NCBI GenBank assembly: GCA_011049425.1
Contig: DSBM01000050.1
Span: forward strand, 1 to 33,704
DNA length: 33,704 nt
From: Candidatus Aminicenantes bacterium
GTDB taxonomy: Bacteria; Acidobacteriota; Aminicenantia; UBA2199
Direction of reading: 5' to 3'
The position numbers were made by a program, and so were the translations under genes. Under the pieces are notes generated by a model. The model saw nothing but the letters and a program-made list of their open reading frames with translations, ran no database searches and had not been told where the DNA came from. Below, one piece after another: positions 17,451 to 26,493 of this stretch (the stretch's first letter is position 1; each line of letters starts with the position of its first letter).

Positions 17451-20095
17451 GGCCGGCACTTTTTTTTTAATTCTTTCGCGGTCAAGGTCTTTCCATGGCG
17501 CAGGAAATCCGCAACCGTTCCACAAAAAAGCAGCCTTCCACCCCGATCGCCACCACCGGGCCCCAGTTCAATTACCCAATCACTGCCGGCCAGCAATTCC
17601 AGGTTGTGATCGGCAACCACGACCGTGTGTCCCGAAGCGGTCAAGCGACGGAAAAGATCTTTGACGCGGTCCAGGTCCACGGGATGAAGGCCGTAGGAGG
17701 GATCATCCACCAGGTACAGCGTGGATGCCTTGCCGTTGACCAAGTGGCGACAGAGCTTGAGGCGTTGACGTTCACCCTCCGACATGGCGCCCAGGGTCTG
17801 GGAAAGACGCAGGTAACCGAGACCGTTTTCCTCAATGGCCGCCAGAATGCGGGCCACTTGCGGCAATGGTTCCTTTAGCAGGCGCCAAGCCTCTGATGCC
17901 GTCATTTCCAACCATTCGACCAGGTTCTTTCCCTGGACGCGGATTTTGATTGATTCGGCTCTCAGCCCTGTGCCATTGCAATCTTCGCAGGGAATCCAGA
18001 CTGAGGGCAGGAACTGCATCTCCAATTCCCGGCCGCCCTTGCCCCTGCAGACCGGACAGCGTCCCCGGGGCGAGTTGGCGGAGAAATGGCCGGGTGTATA
18101 ACCCAGTCGACGGGCCGCCGGCTGATCCGCGAACCATTCACGGATGGGTGCATGGATACGCATAAAGGCCGCCACTCCGGACCGCGACACCGCGGCATTC
18201 ACCTCCGGATCTACATATTCCACGGAGGCAATGCCCTGCGGACACGGTCGGGCTGCCAATTCATCCCGCAAAAGAGATGTCTTTCCGGCTCCGCTGACCC
18301 CGCATACCATGGTCACGCCCGCGCGGGGCAGCCCGACATCAAATCCAGTAAGGTTGTGCGCCGACAAGCTCCGGAATTCCAGCATGGAAGCGGGGAGAGT
18401 GGAGACAGCTCCGATAGTGATCGGGCAATGGATGCGTTGCTGGGTAAGGGTTTGCTTTCCCTGCAAAAAATCGGCCCGGGTGTCGGAAAATACCACTTTA
18501 CCACCGGCATTCCCGGCTCCGGGACCCAACTCCACCACCCAATCCGCGGCGCGAATCAAGTCGGGGTCATGCTCGATCATGATCACCGTGTTTCCCGCCT
18601 CACGCAATCCCCTGAGAAACTCCATGATGTGTCGGCTTTCCGCGGGGTGGATATCAGCTGAAGGTTGATCCAGTATCAAAAGCGAATCGGACAGAGTCGA
18701 CCCCAGGATAAACGCCATGTTCAACCGTTGATGCTCGCCCCGGGAAAGTGTAAACGTCAAACGGTCCAGGTTGAGGTATCCCAGACCGCTGCGATCCAGG
18801 TATTGCAGCCGGGCCTGGATCTCCCGGAACACATCCGGTGTAACTCTTCCCGCAAGTTCACCCGCATCCAGGTCGGCAAAAAACCGGTGCACGTCCCGGA
18901 TGGTCATGGCGCTCAGCTCCGCAATATTGAGACCTTTCACCCGGTAGGCCAAAGCTTCCGCGTTCAGGCGCGCGCCGCGACATTCCGGGCATGGCTGATA
19001 GGAAGAATAGCGACTCAGGAGCACGCGTGCTTGAACTTTGTACTGCTTGCCCTTTAAGAAGCGGAACCATTCGCTTACTCCGGGGAAACCGGGGCCGCCG
19101 TCCAGAATGAAATCCTGGTGGGTTAGGGATAAATCTCTGAACGGTTGGTGGATATCAATTCCCGATTTCTTTGCGGCGGCCAGCAGTTGTTCGCGGAACG
19201 AGCGGTGAATGGCCGTGCGCAAGGGCCGTATCGCTCCTGCGGCGAGCGATAAAGCCGGGCTGAATATCTTTTTCGGGTCCGGTTCCTGCAGGTCGCCATA
19301 TCCCCGGCAACGGGGACAAGCGCCCCTAGCGCTGTTAAAAGAAAACAGGTTTTCATCGGGATCGGTATAAGTCACATTGCAATGAGGGCATCGCAAACTG
19401 GCGGCATAGAAAACAGTTTGACCATTGCGCAGAATCACCACCCGTTCCCGGCCCAGGGCAATGGCGCGATCAACGGCTTCAAACAAACGTGACCACTGGT
19501 CTTGGCTGACCGTTACCTCATCCAACACCACCTGGATATTCCGGCCGGCAAGGGCTCCCCGTAATCTTTGCGGCTTGCCGTTATGCAGGTAATGGTAATA
19601 TCCCCGGTTTACCAGGAAAGGGATTTCTCCACGGTAATCAAAAGCAACCAGAACATCTCCGCCGGGATGGGCAAGCAGGTCCGCCACGATTTCATCCAGG
19701 CTCCATCGTCTAAGCCGGCGGCCGCAACCCGGGCAGAAAAAATGCCCGCCCCGGGCATACAGGATGCGGAAGTAATCATACAAATCGATACTGGTGGCCA
19801 CAGTCGAACGCGGATTTCGCGCCGGTCGCCGGTGACGAACAGCCACGGCGGGAGGCAACCCGGTGACACCATCCAGGGGAGGTTTCTCTATCTTGTCCAG
19901 GAATTGACGGATATAGGGGGAAATCGACTCCATATAGCGGGAATACCCCTCTGCGTACAAAGTATGAAAAGCCAGCGAAGATTTACCGGCTCCCGAAACG
20001 CCGACTAAGGCGATAATCTTTCCCCTGGGAATATCCAGGCCGATATGTTTCAGGTTATGGGTTCGGACACCCCGAACGCGGATCCAGTCAGTCAC
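17447..20095 (-). CDS. Divergent UvrA paralogue with altered ATPase motifs
   Basis: 882 residues, UvrA-like throughout but shorter than the usual 940 or so. Zinc modules are intact (C121/C124 with C236/C239; C260/C263 with C369/C372; C680/C683 with C703/C706) and both Walker A motifs remain (GVSGAGKS at 32-39, GVSGAGKT at 599-606). Other ATPase residues deviate in both halves: signatures are LSRGE (450-454) and MSEGE (771-775) instead of LSGGE, the Walker B glutamate is Gln477 in one and Asp798 in the other, and the IDQK and DQSPIGRTPRSN Q-loop blocks are changed. H-loop histidines (509, 830) are kept. Canonical UvrA recognises bulky DNA lesions and loads UvrB; this copy probably binds DNA but hydrolyses ATP slowly or differently. 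GTG start, 33 bases after eno, without a clear ribosome binding site. Confidence 0.85.
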   Translation of the reverse strand: MTDWIRVRGVRTHNLKHIGLDIPRGKIIALVGVSGAGKSSLAFHTLYAEGYSRYMESISPYIRQFLDKIEKPPLDGVTGLPPAVAVRHRRPARNPRSTVATSIDLYDYFRILYARGGHFFCPGCGRRLRRWSLDEIVADLLAHPGGDVLVAFDYRGEIPFLVNRGYYHYLHNGKPQRLRGALAGRNIQVVLDEVTVSQDQWSRLFEAVDRAIALGRERVVILRNGQTVFYAASLRCPHCNVTYTDPDENLFSFNSARGACPRCRGYGDLQEPDPKKIFSPALSLAAGAIRPLRTAIHRSFREQLLAAAKKSGIDIHQPFRDLSLTHQDFILDGGPGFPGVSEWFRFLKGKQYKVQARVLLSRYSSYQPCPECRGARLNAEALAYRVKGLNIAELSAMTIRDVHRFFADLDAGELAGRVTPDVFREIQARLQYLDRSGLGYLNLDRLTFTLSRGEHQRLNMAFILGSTLSDSLLILDQPSADIHPAESRHIMEFLRGLREAGNTVIMIEHDPDLIRAADWVVELGPGAGNAGGKVVFSDTRADFLQGKQTLTQQRIHCPITIGAVSTLPASMLEFRSLSAHNLTGFDVGLPRAGVTMVCGVSGAGKTSLLRDELAARPCPQGIASVEYVDPEVNAAVSRSGVAAFMRIHAPIREWFADQPAARRLGYTPGHFSANSPRGRCPVCRGKGGRELEMQFLPSVWIPCEDCNGTGLRAESIKIRVQGKNLVEWLEMTASEAWRLLKEPLPQVARILAAIEENGLGYLRLSQTLGAMSEGERQRLKLCRHLVNGKASTLYLVDDPSYGLHPVDLDRVKDLFRRLTASGHTVVVADHNLELLAGSDWVIELGPGGGDRGGRLLFCGTVADFLRHGKTLTAKELKKKCRP

Positions 20096-20128
20096 GTGGT
20101 TGGGTGGCGTGTTTCGGCAGAGATCTCT

Positions 20129-21784
<1,656 letters not shown>

Positions 21785-21788
<4 letters not shown>

Positions 21789-22156
21789 GATCGACCTCCT
21801 TTCGTTTTTCGAACCATGTTCCAGCCAAAGCGGATGGCCGGGATGAAGGCCATGACGCCGGCGGATTTCCGCAGGACATTCCGGTTGACAAGGTTGAGTG
21901 CCCTGGTGATGACGTGAAGCGATTTTTTCGAGGACTCAATGATCTCGCCCACTTTCTCTGCCTCTCCATCCACGCGTTCAACCACACCCTGCAATTTTAT
22001 CGTCAGGTCCCGCGCTTCTTCAGAGGTTTTCGCCAGGTCGGCCATGAGCAAACGCAACTGGTTGATGGCCGGAACCAAGGTCAGTACCAAAAGCAGAAAA
22101 CCCACCGAAACCAGCAGGGCGACAATAAACACGACAATCGTTGTAGCTGTTCCCAT
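21785..22156 (-). CDS. DUF948-like membrane-anchored coiled-coil protein
   Basis: 123 residues: one N-terminal membrane helix (TTIVVFIVALLVSVGFLLLV), then a long amphipathic helix with LAKTSEEARDLTIKLQGVVERV that should form a coiled coil in the cytoplasm or periplasm, and a basic C-terminus (RKTKGGRS). This matches the DUF948 family often found next to YtxH. It is the first gene of its operon, about 20 bases after a consensus promoter, with GGAG upstream of the ATG. Confidence 0.75.
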
Positions 22157-22182
22157 CTCTACGTCTCCGGAATTCCTATTTC

Positions 22183-22211
22183 ATTATAGAACAACACCTA
22201 TGGGATATCAA
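22183..22211 (-). promoter_or_regulatory. Promoter of the DUF948/YtxH/eno operon
   Basis: Minus strand TTGATA (22211-22206), a 17-base spacer and a consensus TATAAT (22188-22183). The expected start near 22176 gives a leader of about 20 bases. Confidence 0.8.
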
Positions 22212-22219
22212 CCATATCC
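22203..22219. promoter_or_regulatory. Inverted repeat over the -35 box of the DUF948 promoter
   Basis: GGATAT (22203-22208), a 5-base gap and ATATCC (22214-22219). It overlaps the -35 box, so it could be an operator. It shares ATATCAAC followed by ATATC with the sequence in the SahR-like promoter. Six-base arms are short and chance is possible. Confidence 0.3.
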
Positions 22220-22232
22220 GCAAGATACTTCG

Positions 22233-23111
22233 TTACTCGTTTTTCAATCCATCAACCAGGCGGCGTAATGCTTCCAGGTCCGGCAGGTCCAGGTTGACTT
22301 GAATGCCCGGGGGCTCAAAAAAGGGCGCATGGCGGACGCTGATTTCCTTCGGTAATTCAAGCCTTTCCACTCTTTCGCGCCATTCCTTTTCGGCTGCAGT
22401 GACCATGGGGAACCTCAACGCATGCAACCGGTTGAGTACCGCTTCAGCCGGGCGTTGATGGAGAAGGGCCGTGTGCACCTCAGCTCGACGCAAGACATCG
22501 TCAACTTCGCAACCGTCCCGTGCCAGGATCTCTCTTACCATGGCCGCCAGGCGCAACCCCTGGGATGCGGTGAAATGGACCGTTTCCATCAGGCCCAGCA
22601 GGGAGCGCCGTGAATCCACCGCGAGGGCGGCCAGCTCGCGGGCCGCCGGCAACGCGATACGCCCCTCGCGCAACAAAATCGCAAAATCCCGGCCCAGCAG
22701 GGTGGGCAATTGCGCAATCAGGCCCGGATTCAGGGGGATATCCAACCCGGTACGGCGGCGGATCTCTTCCGGCTTCGCCTCTTCCAGGGCCAGGGAGGCG
22801 AAATACAGTTTTTCATACAGGTTGACGGAAAAGACCGCCTGGAGCAGGTTGAAACCCAGATAAAGGCTTTCCAACGGCGAAAGCGCCACCTGCATGATCT
22901 CTGCCGTGACCACTTTTCGTTGTTTCAGGAATTCCAGCCGACACTCTCCCCAGATCACTCTTTGCTTTGAGTCGACGATGATCAACGGCATACCCGGGAA
23001 TCGCCTGTCCAGCGACTCTCCCCGGTTTTCCATGCTGGAGGGCCGACTCAAACGGCGATGGGGATCGATTTTCAAGGAATCGAGCGGCAAGGTACAAATG
23101 GTCCCGATCAC
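22233..23111 (-). CDS. Degenerate ParB-like domain protein
   Basis: 292 residues from a GTG at 23111 that overlaps the kinase stop as GTGA. The N-terminal half resembles a ParB N-terminal domain: TLPLDSLKIDP, then PLIIVD, then GECRLEFLK (55-63), where canonical ParB has the GERRxRA box, followed by a LSPLESLYLGFNLL segment. The centre (GRDFAILLREGRIALPAARELAAL) matches the end of ParB's central HTH region, with much divergence. ParB proteins are CTPases that slide on DNA, and the GERR arginines contact CTP; here only one arginine remains. It may be a DNA-binding regulator or a repurposed nucleotide-binding protein. Its place behind a sugar kinase and nucleotidyltransferase is unusual. A longer frame upstream is antisense-like and rejected. 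Confidence 0.65.
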   Translation of the reverse strand: MIGTICTLPLDSLKIDPHRRLSRPSSMENRGESLDRRFPGMPLIIVDSKQRVIWGECRLEFLKQRKVVTAEIMQVALSPLESLYLGFNLLQAVFSVNLYEKLYFASLALEEAKPEEIRRRTGLDIPLNPGLIAQLPTLLGRDFAILLREGRIALPAARELAALAVDSRRSLLGLMETVHFTASQGLRLAAMVREILARDGCEVDDVLRRAEVHTALLHQRPAEAVLNRLHALRFPMVTAAEKEWRERVERLELPKEISVRHAPFFEPPGIQVNLDLPDLEALRRLVDGLKNE

Positions 23112-24208
23112 CGTATTTCCCCAGTCTTGGCGCCTTTTTCTGCACTGACCCTCAGGCCCGGACCGATGTTGATGGCCATTGCCCTTCCACCGGCCCGGCG
23201 AATCGCCTCCATAACCGCCTCGCGGTTTCCGGGACACCAGGCGAACATGCATCCCCCTTCTCCGGAGCCGTTGATCTTGGCCGCCAGGGCTCCGGCTTTG
23301 AGGGCGGCATCGATCATGGCGTTTAAACGCGGAGTGGATACCCGCAGTTTATCTCGCAGGATCTGCTGCAGCCGGATCATGAGGCCGGCCAGAGCAACGT
23401 TGTCCGGCTGGGATGAACGCAGCACCTGCCTTGCCCTGCGGGTGATCCAGTGGTTCTCTACCGCAGCCTGGGCATATTCCCGCCATTCCCGGTCCACGGC
23501 TTTCAGAAAAACCTCTGCATGATCCGGAGTCAGTTCCCGGCGGTCTCGAATATGCGCCGCTTTCATCAACTGACGCAACCCCTCATTCTGACCGCGATTC
23601 AATCGGGCCAGTGTCTTTAACGTATCCTTGGGTTCCCCGGAATCTCCGAGAACAAACTCTTTCATGCAAGCCGGCAAAGATTCACAATTCACCCGGGGCT
23701 CGCACTCCAGATAGATTACGCCTCCACAAGCGGAAGCGTAATGGTCCATGCGCCCGCCGTTCTCGCCGAATTCCTTTACTTCGGCGGTATACGCCAGTTC
23801 CGCCACCCGCATGGGGTCATCGAGAAAGGCGGACCGCCCTGCCGCAGCCAGCAGGAAGCCGGTCCAGGCAACCACCAGTGCGGAAGAAGACGAAGCCCCC
23901 GCCTGGATGGGTATGTTTCCCCGCACCGCGGCGTGCACCCCCGCGGGTCCCAGCAGACCCCGGCGCGCCAATACCCGGGCACAACTGCGCAGGTAATCTC
24001 TGGAACGGCTATAATGTTCCGGAGGCAGGTTGAACTCCTCCCGGGAACCGATGTCCGGGAGTTCGACCAACGCCCTTGGCGGGCCCTTCACATCTCCCTG
24101 GATCACGATGGTACGGTCAATTGCGGCTGCGATAACCGGGAAGCCGAGATAATCCTGGTGTTCGCCGAACAGGCAGATTCGTCCGGGAGCCTCGGCGGTA
24201 ATGGTCAT
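23108..24208 (-). CDS. GHMP-family sugar kinase (galactokinase-like)
   Basis: 366 residues with the three GHMP kinase motifs: substrate loop GRICLFGEHQDYLG (9-22), ATP loop GASSSSAL (104-111) and the C-terminal NGSGEGGC (313-320). The galactokinase-type catalytic aspartate is present as GRMDHY (Asp155), in place of GIMDQ. The GEHxDY block puts it with sugar 1-kinases (galactokinase, galacturonokinase, arabinokinase, fucokinase) rather than mevalonate or homoserine kinases; the sugar is not determinable. It overlaps the nucleotidyltransferase upstream (ATGA) and the ParB-like gene downstream (GTGA). Kinase plus nucleotidyltransferase suggests that a free sugar is turned into a sugar 1-phosphate and then into an NDP-sugar. 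Confidence 0.88.
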   Translation of the reverse strand: MTITAEAPGRICLFGEHQDYLGFPVIAAAIDRTIVIQGDVKGPPRALVELPDIGSREEFNLPPEHYSRSRDYLRSCARVLARRGLLGPAGVHAAVRGNIPIQAGASSSSALVVAWTGFLLAAAGRSAFLDDPMRVAELAYTAEVKEFGENGGRMDHYASACGGVIYLECEPRVNCESLPACMKEFVLGDSGEPKDTLKTLARLNRGQNEGLRQLMKAAHIRDRRELTPDHAEVFLKAVDREWREYAQAAVENHWITRRARQVLRSSQPDNVALAGLMIRLQQILRDKLRVSTPRLNAMIDAALKAGALAAKINGSGEGGCMFAWCPGNREAVMEAIRRAGGRAMAINIGPGLRVSAEKGAKTGEIR

Positions 24209-25194
24209 TCAGTCCGGGATCCGTTGACCGCGCCGCCGCAGGGTGGAACCACTCCACCATCCGGGATGGTATCGTTGCGCAGATACGCGAACGGCCCTAT
24301 CCGGCAATCCCGGCCGATACGGGTCCCGGCACCGATATAAGTGCAGGGGAACAACACCGTATCCTCCCCGATCGACACATCACATTCCACAGTGGTGCTT
24401 CCGGGATCCATCACCGTTACCCCGCCTTCTTCAGCCAGGCGCCGCAGTTTTCGCAGGTTGAACTCGCGTTCCGCCGCCTGCAGATCCCAGCGGTTGTTGA
24501 TCCCCAGGGCGACCCGATAGTCCTGCGCACATAGCGCGTGAACCCGGTGACTTTGATCATGCAGTATCTCAATGATATCGGTCAGGTAGTATTCGTTTTT
24601 GCGATTGCGGTTTGTAATGCGGGAAAGAAGAGGCCAAACCGTGGGCGTGTGAAAAAGGTAAATCGAGGAATTGACTTCGCGCAATTTCAACTGATCCGGA
24701 GTGGCGTCCAGTTCTTCCACCACCGCCGCCACACCCCCCCCCGGAGTGCGAACCACGCGCCCATACGGTGGTGGGGTATGGGGAAAAAGGGCCGACAGGA
24801 ACGTACATGGGACCGGATCCGCGCTATGGCTTTCACACAGGCGCCGGATCTCTCCGGCTGTAATCCATGGGTTGTCGCCCACGGTCACCAGCAGTTCTCC
24901 GGAAAAATCCGCCACCTGATCCGCGGCGCTGAGCAGGGCGTGGGCGGTACCCATAGGCGGTGATTGAACAGCGTAACGCACGGGCCGGCCTGAAACCGCT
25001 TCCTGCACCTCTTCCAGGTTTTCCCCGCAGACCAGAACCGTGTTTTCCGCGGGAATGCCGGCAGCGGCCATGTTTTCCAACAGCCAGAGAATGAGCGGGC
25101 GCCCCAGCAGGGGGTGAACCACTTTGCTGCGGCGGGAACGCATGCGGCGGGATTGGCCCGCCGCCAGGACAACAGCAGCGATGGAACCCTTCAT
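24205..25194 (-). CDS. GlmU-type nucleotidyltransferase lacking the acetyltransferase half
   Basis: 329 residues. The N-terminal 230 match the GlmU uridylyltransferase domain: LAAGQSRRM (10-18), Lys24 in SKVVHPLLGRP, QSPPMGTAHALL, a VGD metal site where GlmU has YGD, PYGRVVR, VVEELDA and NEYYLTDIIEIL, then GINNRWDLQAAE. A short left-handed beta helix follows (GVTVMDPGSTTVECDVSIGEDTVLFPCTYIG). The protein ends about where GlmU reaches residue 320, before the acetyltransferase catalytic residues (Lys351, His363, Tyr366 and Asn377 in E. coli numbering). It should therefore join a sugar 1-phosphate with UTP or another NTP but not acetylate. The downstream sugar kinase would supply the sugar 1-phosphate. 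No frameshift is evident, so I read this as a natural short form. Confidence 0.85.
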   Translation of the reverse strand: MKGSIAAVVLAAGQSRRMRSRRSKVVHPLLGRPLILWLLENMAAAGIPAENTVLVCGENLEEVQEAVSGRPVRYAVQSPPMGTAHALLSAADQVADFSGELLVTVGDNPWITAGEIRRLCESHSADPVPCTFLSALFPHTPPPYGRVVRTPGGGVAAVVEELDATPDQLKLREVNSSIYLFHTPTVWPLLSRITNRNRKNEYYLTDIIEILHDQSHRVHALCAQDYRVALGINNRWDLQAAEREFNLRKLRRLAEEGGVTVMDPGSTTVECDVSIGEDTVLFPCTYIGAGTRIGRDCRIGPFAYLRNDTIPDGGVVPPCGGAVNGSRTE

Positions 25195-25200
25195 TCCGCC

Positions 25201-25229
25201 ATTTTAAGAGGCGTAAAGGGGGAAGTCAA
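25201..25229 (-). promoter_or_regulatory. Promoter of the GlmU-like/kinase/ParB-like operon
   Basis: Minus strand TTGACT (25229-25224), a 17-base spacer and TAAAAT (25206-25201). The ATG at 25194 follows after six bases (GGCGGA), too close for that purine run to act as a ribosome binding site, so a leaderless transcript is predicted. Confidence 0.8.
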
Positions 25230-25248
25230 CCACGGCACATGCACGACT

Positions 25249-25276
25249 TTGACGATCTTTGTCCGCTTTTTATCTC
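25249..25276 (+). promoter_or_regulatory. Possible promoter of the lipoprotein gene
   Basis: TTGACG (25249-25254), a 16-base spacer and TATCTC (25271-25276). The -10 box is weak. It is the best candidate in the 151-base divergent region ahead of the lipoprotein, and would give a leader of about 60 bases. Confidence 0.35.
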
Positions 25277-25345
25277 AAACCTATTGATTTTTTTCGGCTC
25301 TGCATTTACCCTGAAAGGGAAATCCAATGGATTTGAGGAGGAATC

Positions 25346-26374
25346 ATGAAAGGAATTCGTGTATTCACGACTATCGGCGTTCTGATTGCAGCGCTGCTTA
25401 TGTTCACCGCTTGCGGCGGAAAGGAAAAAGCCACGAGCGGCGGTGATGTCAACCTGCTGTCCCTGATCCCGCAGGATGCTGCCGGGGTTATGACCATGAA
25501 TTTTGAGAAAATCCGTGAACTCGACTTTTTCAAAAAAGCGGTTTCAGAAATGGAAGCCAAGGAAGAGAAAGAGGAAACGGAAAAAGCGTTCAAGAACTAC
25601 CAGGACTTCGTAAACAAAACCGGAATCGACCTGCGGAAGGACTTGCATGGCGTGGCATTCGGGCTGTTTGGTGACTTCCAGGCTTCCGGTATGGACGCTG
25701 ATTTCGTGATCGTGGCCCGGATCGACATGGACCGCGCCAAGATCCTTGACATAATCAAGGCGGAAGCAAAGGATTTGACGTCCACGGAGTACAGTGGCCA
25801 GGAGATGTTCGTGGGCAAAGACGAAGAAGGCGAAGAGATGAGTTTCGCGTTCATTTCCGACAGCATGGCCACGGCCGGCAAGCCCGTCCAGGTAAAGAGG
25901 GTGATTGATCTTGCTCAGGGCCGGGGTGAAAGCGTTCTCATGAACACGGAGAAGATGCCTTATCTCGAGCAGATGAAACCGGGAACGGCCATGACTTTTG
26001 TGTTCGACTTCCCGGAAAAGCTGAAACAGGCCGGCCAGGAGGGGGGTCCCTTCAAGATGGATCTCTCCAAGGCGGAGATGCTCTTCGGTTATGTTGATCA
26101 CGGCGGAGCCGAATGGAACGGCGAACTGAAAATGATCTCCCGTGACGAGGCGACCAACAAGCAGATGGTCACCATGCTCAACGGCTTCAAGGGCATGGGC
26201 GCCATGGCCGGACCCGAGGTGGCGGAGCTGGTCGGCAACATCAACCTGACTGCTGCAGCTGATCACGTTAAACTCACCTTTAATGTGTCTGACGAGCTGA
26301 TCCGCAAGCTCCAGGAGAAAGCCAAAGAAAAAGCCGATGCCATGACCACGCCGGACCCCGACGAAACAGAATAG
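25346..26374 (+). CDS. Predicted lipoprotein of unknown function (DUF3352-like fold possible)
   Basis: 342 residues. A type II signal peptide ends in a lipobox FTAC with Cys23, so the protein should be lipid-anchored. The mature part begins with NLLSLIPQDAAGVMTMNFEKI, a pattern often seen in DUF3352-type proteins, then an acidic helix (MEAKEEKEETEKAFKNYQDF), and alternating beta/alpha segments (ADFVIVARIDMDRAKILDII; AMTFVFDFPEKLKQ). The C-terminus is Lys- and Asp/Glu-rich. Its composition is unusually rich in Met and Glu. A strong AGGAGG precedes the ATG. Followed by a hairpin terminator, it is probably transcribed alone. Function is unknown. Confidence 0.82.
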   Translation: MKGIRVFTTIGVLIAALLMFTACGGKEKATSGGDVNLLSLIPQDAAGVMTMNFEKIRELDFFKKAVSEMEAKEEKEETEKAFKNYQDFVNKTGIDLRKDLHGVAFGLFGDFQASGMDADFVIVARIDMDRAKILDIIKAEAKDLTSTEYSGQEMFVGKDEEGEEMSFAFISDSMATAGKPVQVKRVIDLAQGRGESVLMNTEKMPYLEQMKPGTAMTFVFDFPEKLKQAGQEGGPFKMDLSKAEMLFGYVDHGGAEWNGELKMISRDEATNKQMVTMLNGFKGMGAMAGPEVAELVGNINLTAAADHVKLTFNVSDELIRKLQEKAKEKADAMTTPDPDETE

Positions 26375-26386
26375 ATGATCGCATTC

Positions 26387-26420
26387 ATCCGGGGGTGGGG
26401 GCAAAGCCCCGCCCCCGGAT
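26387..26420 (+). terminator. GC-rich hairpin after the lipoprotein gene
   Basis: A 14-bp stem (26387-26400 with 26407-26420, one G-U pair) and a 6-base loop, 12 bases after the stop codon. No T-run follows. The promoter of the STAS gene begins six bases beyond it, which supports a transcription boundary here. Confidence 0.65.
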
Positions 26421-26425
26421 CCGCA

Positions 26426-26454
26426 TTGAAAAACAATCCGGCATATGCTATATT
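26426..26454 (+). promoter_or_regulatory. Promoter of the STAS/GT-C/asnB unit
   Basis: TTGAAA (26426-26431), a 17-base spacer and TATATT (26449-26454). The leader of about 33 bases contains AGGAG (26482-26486) seven bases before the STAS start. Confidence 0.75.
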
Positions 26455-26493
26455 GCTTCCGGCGCAACCGCCAAGGTGAAAAGGAGAAATTCA

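Noticed and set aside
23112-23252. Extended N-terminus of the ParB-like gene
   Set aside because: The extra 47 residues lie inside the GHMP kinase frame and have low-complexity Arg/Gly composition; the GTG overlapping the kinase stop is a better start.
24205-25194. GlmU-like gene as a frameshifted full GlmU
   Set aside because: The kinase ATG overlaps the stop exactly, and no remaining acetyltransferase sequence is found in other frames downstream, so a natural short form is more likely.
26395-26493. N-terminal extension of the STAS protein
   Set aside because: It would be translated through the hairpin and the promoter; the ATG at 26494 has its own AGGAG and begins the STAS fold.
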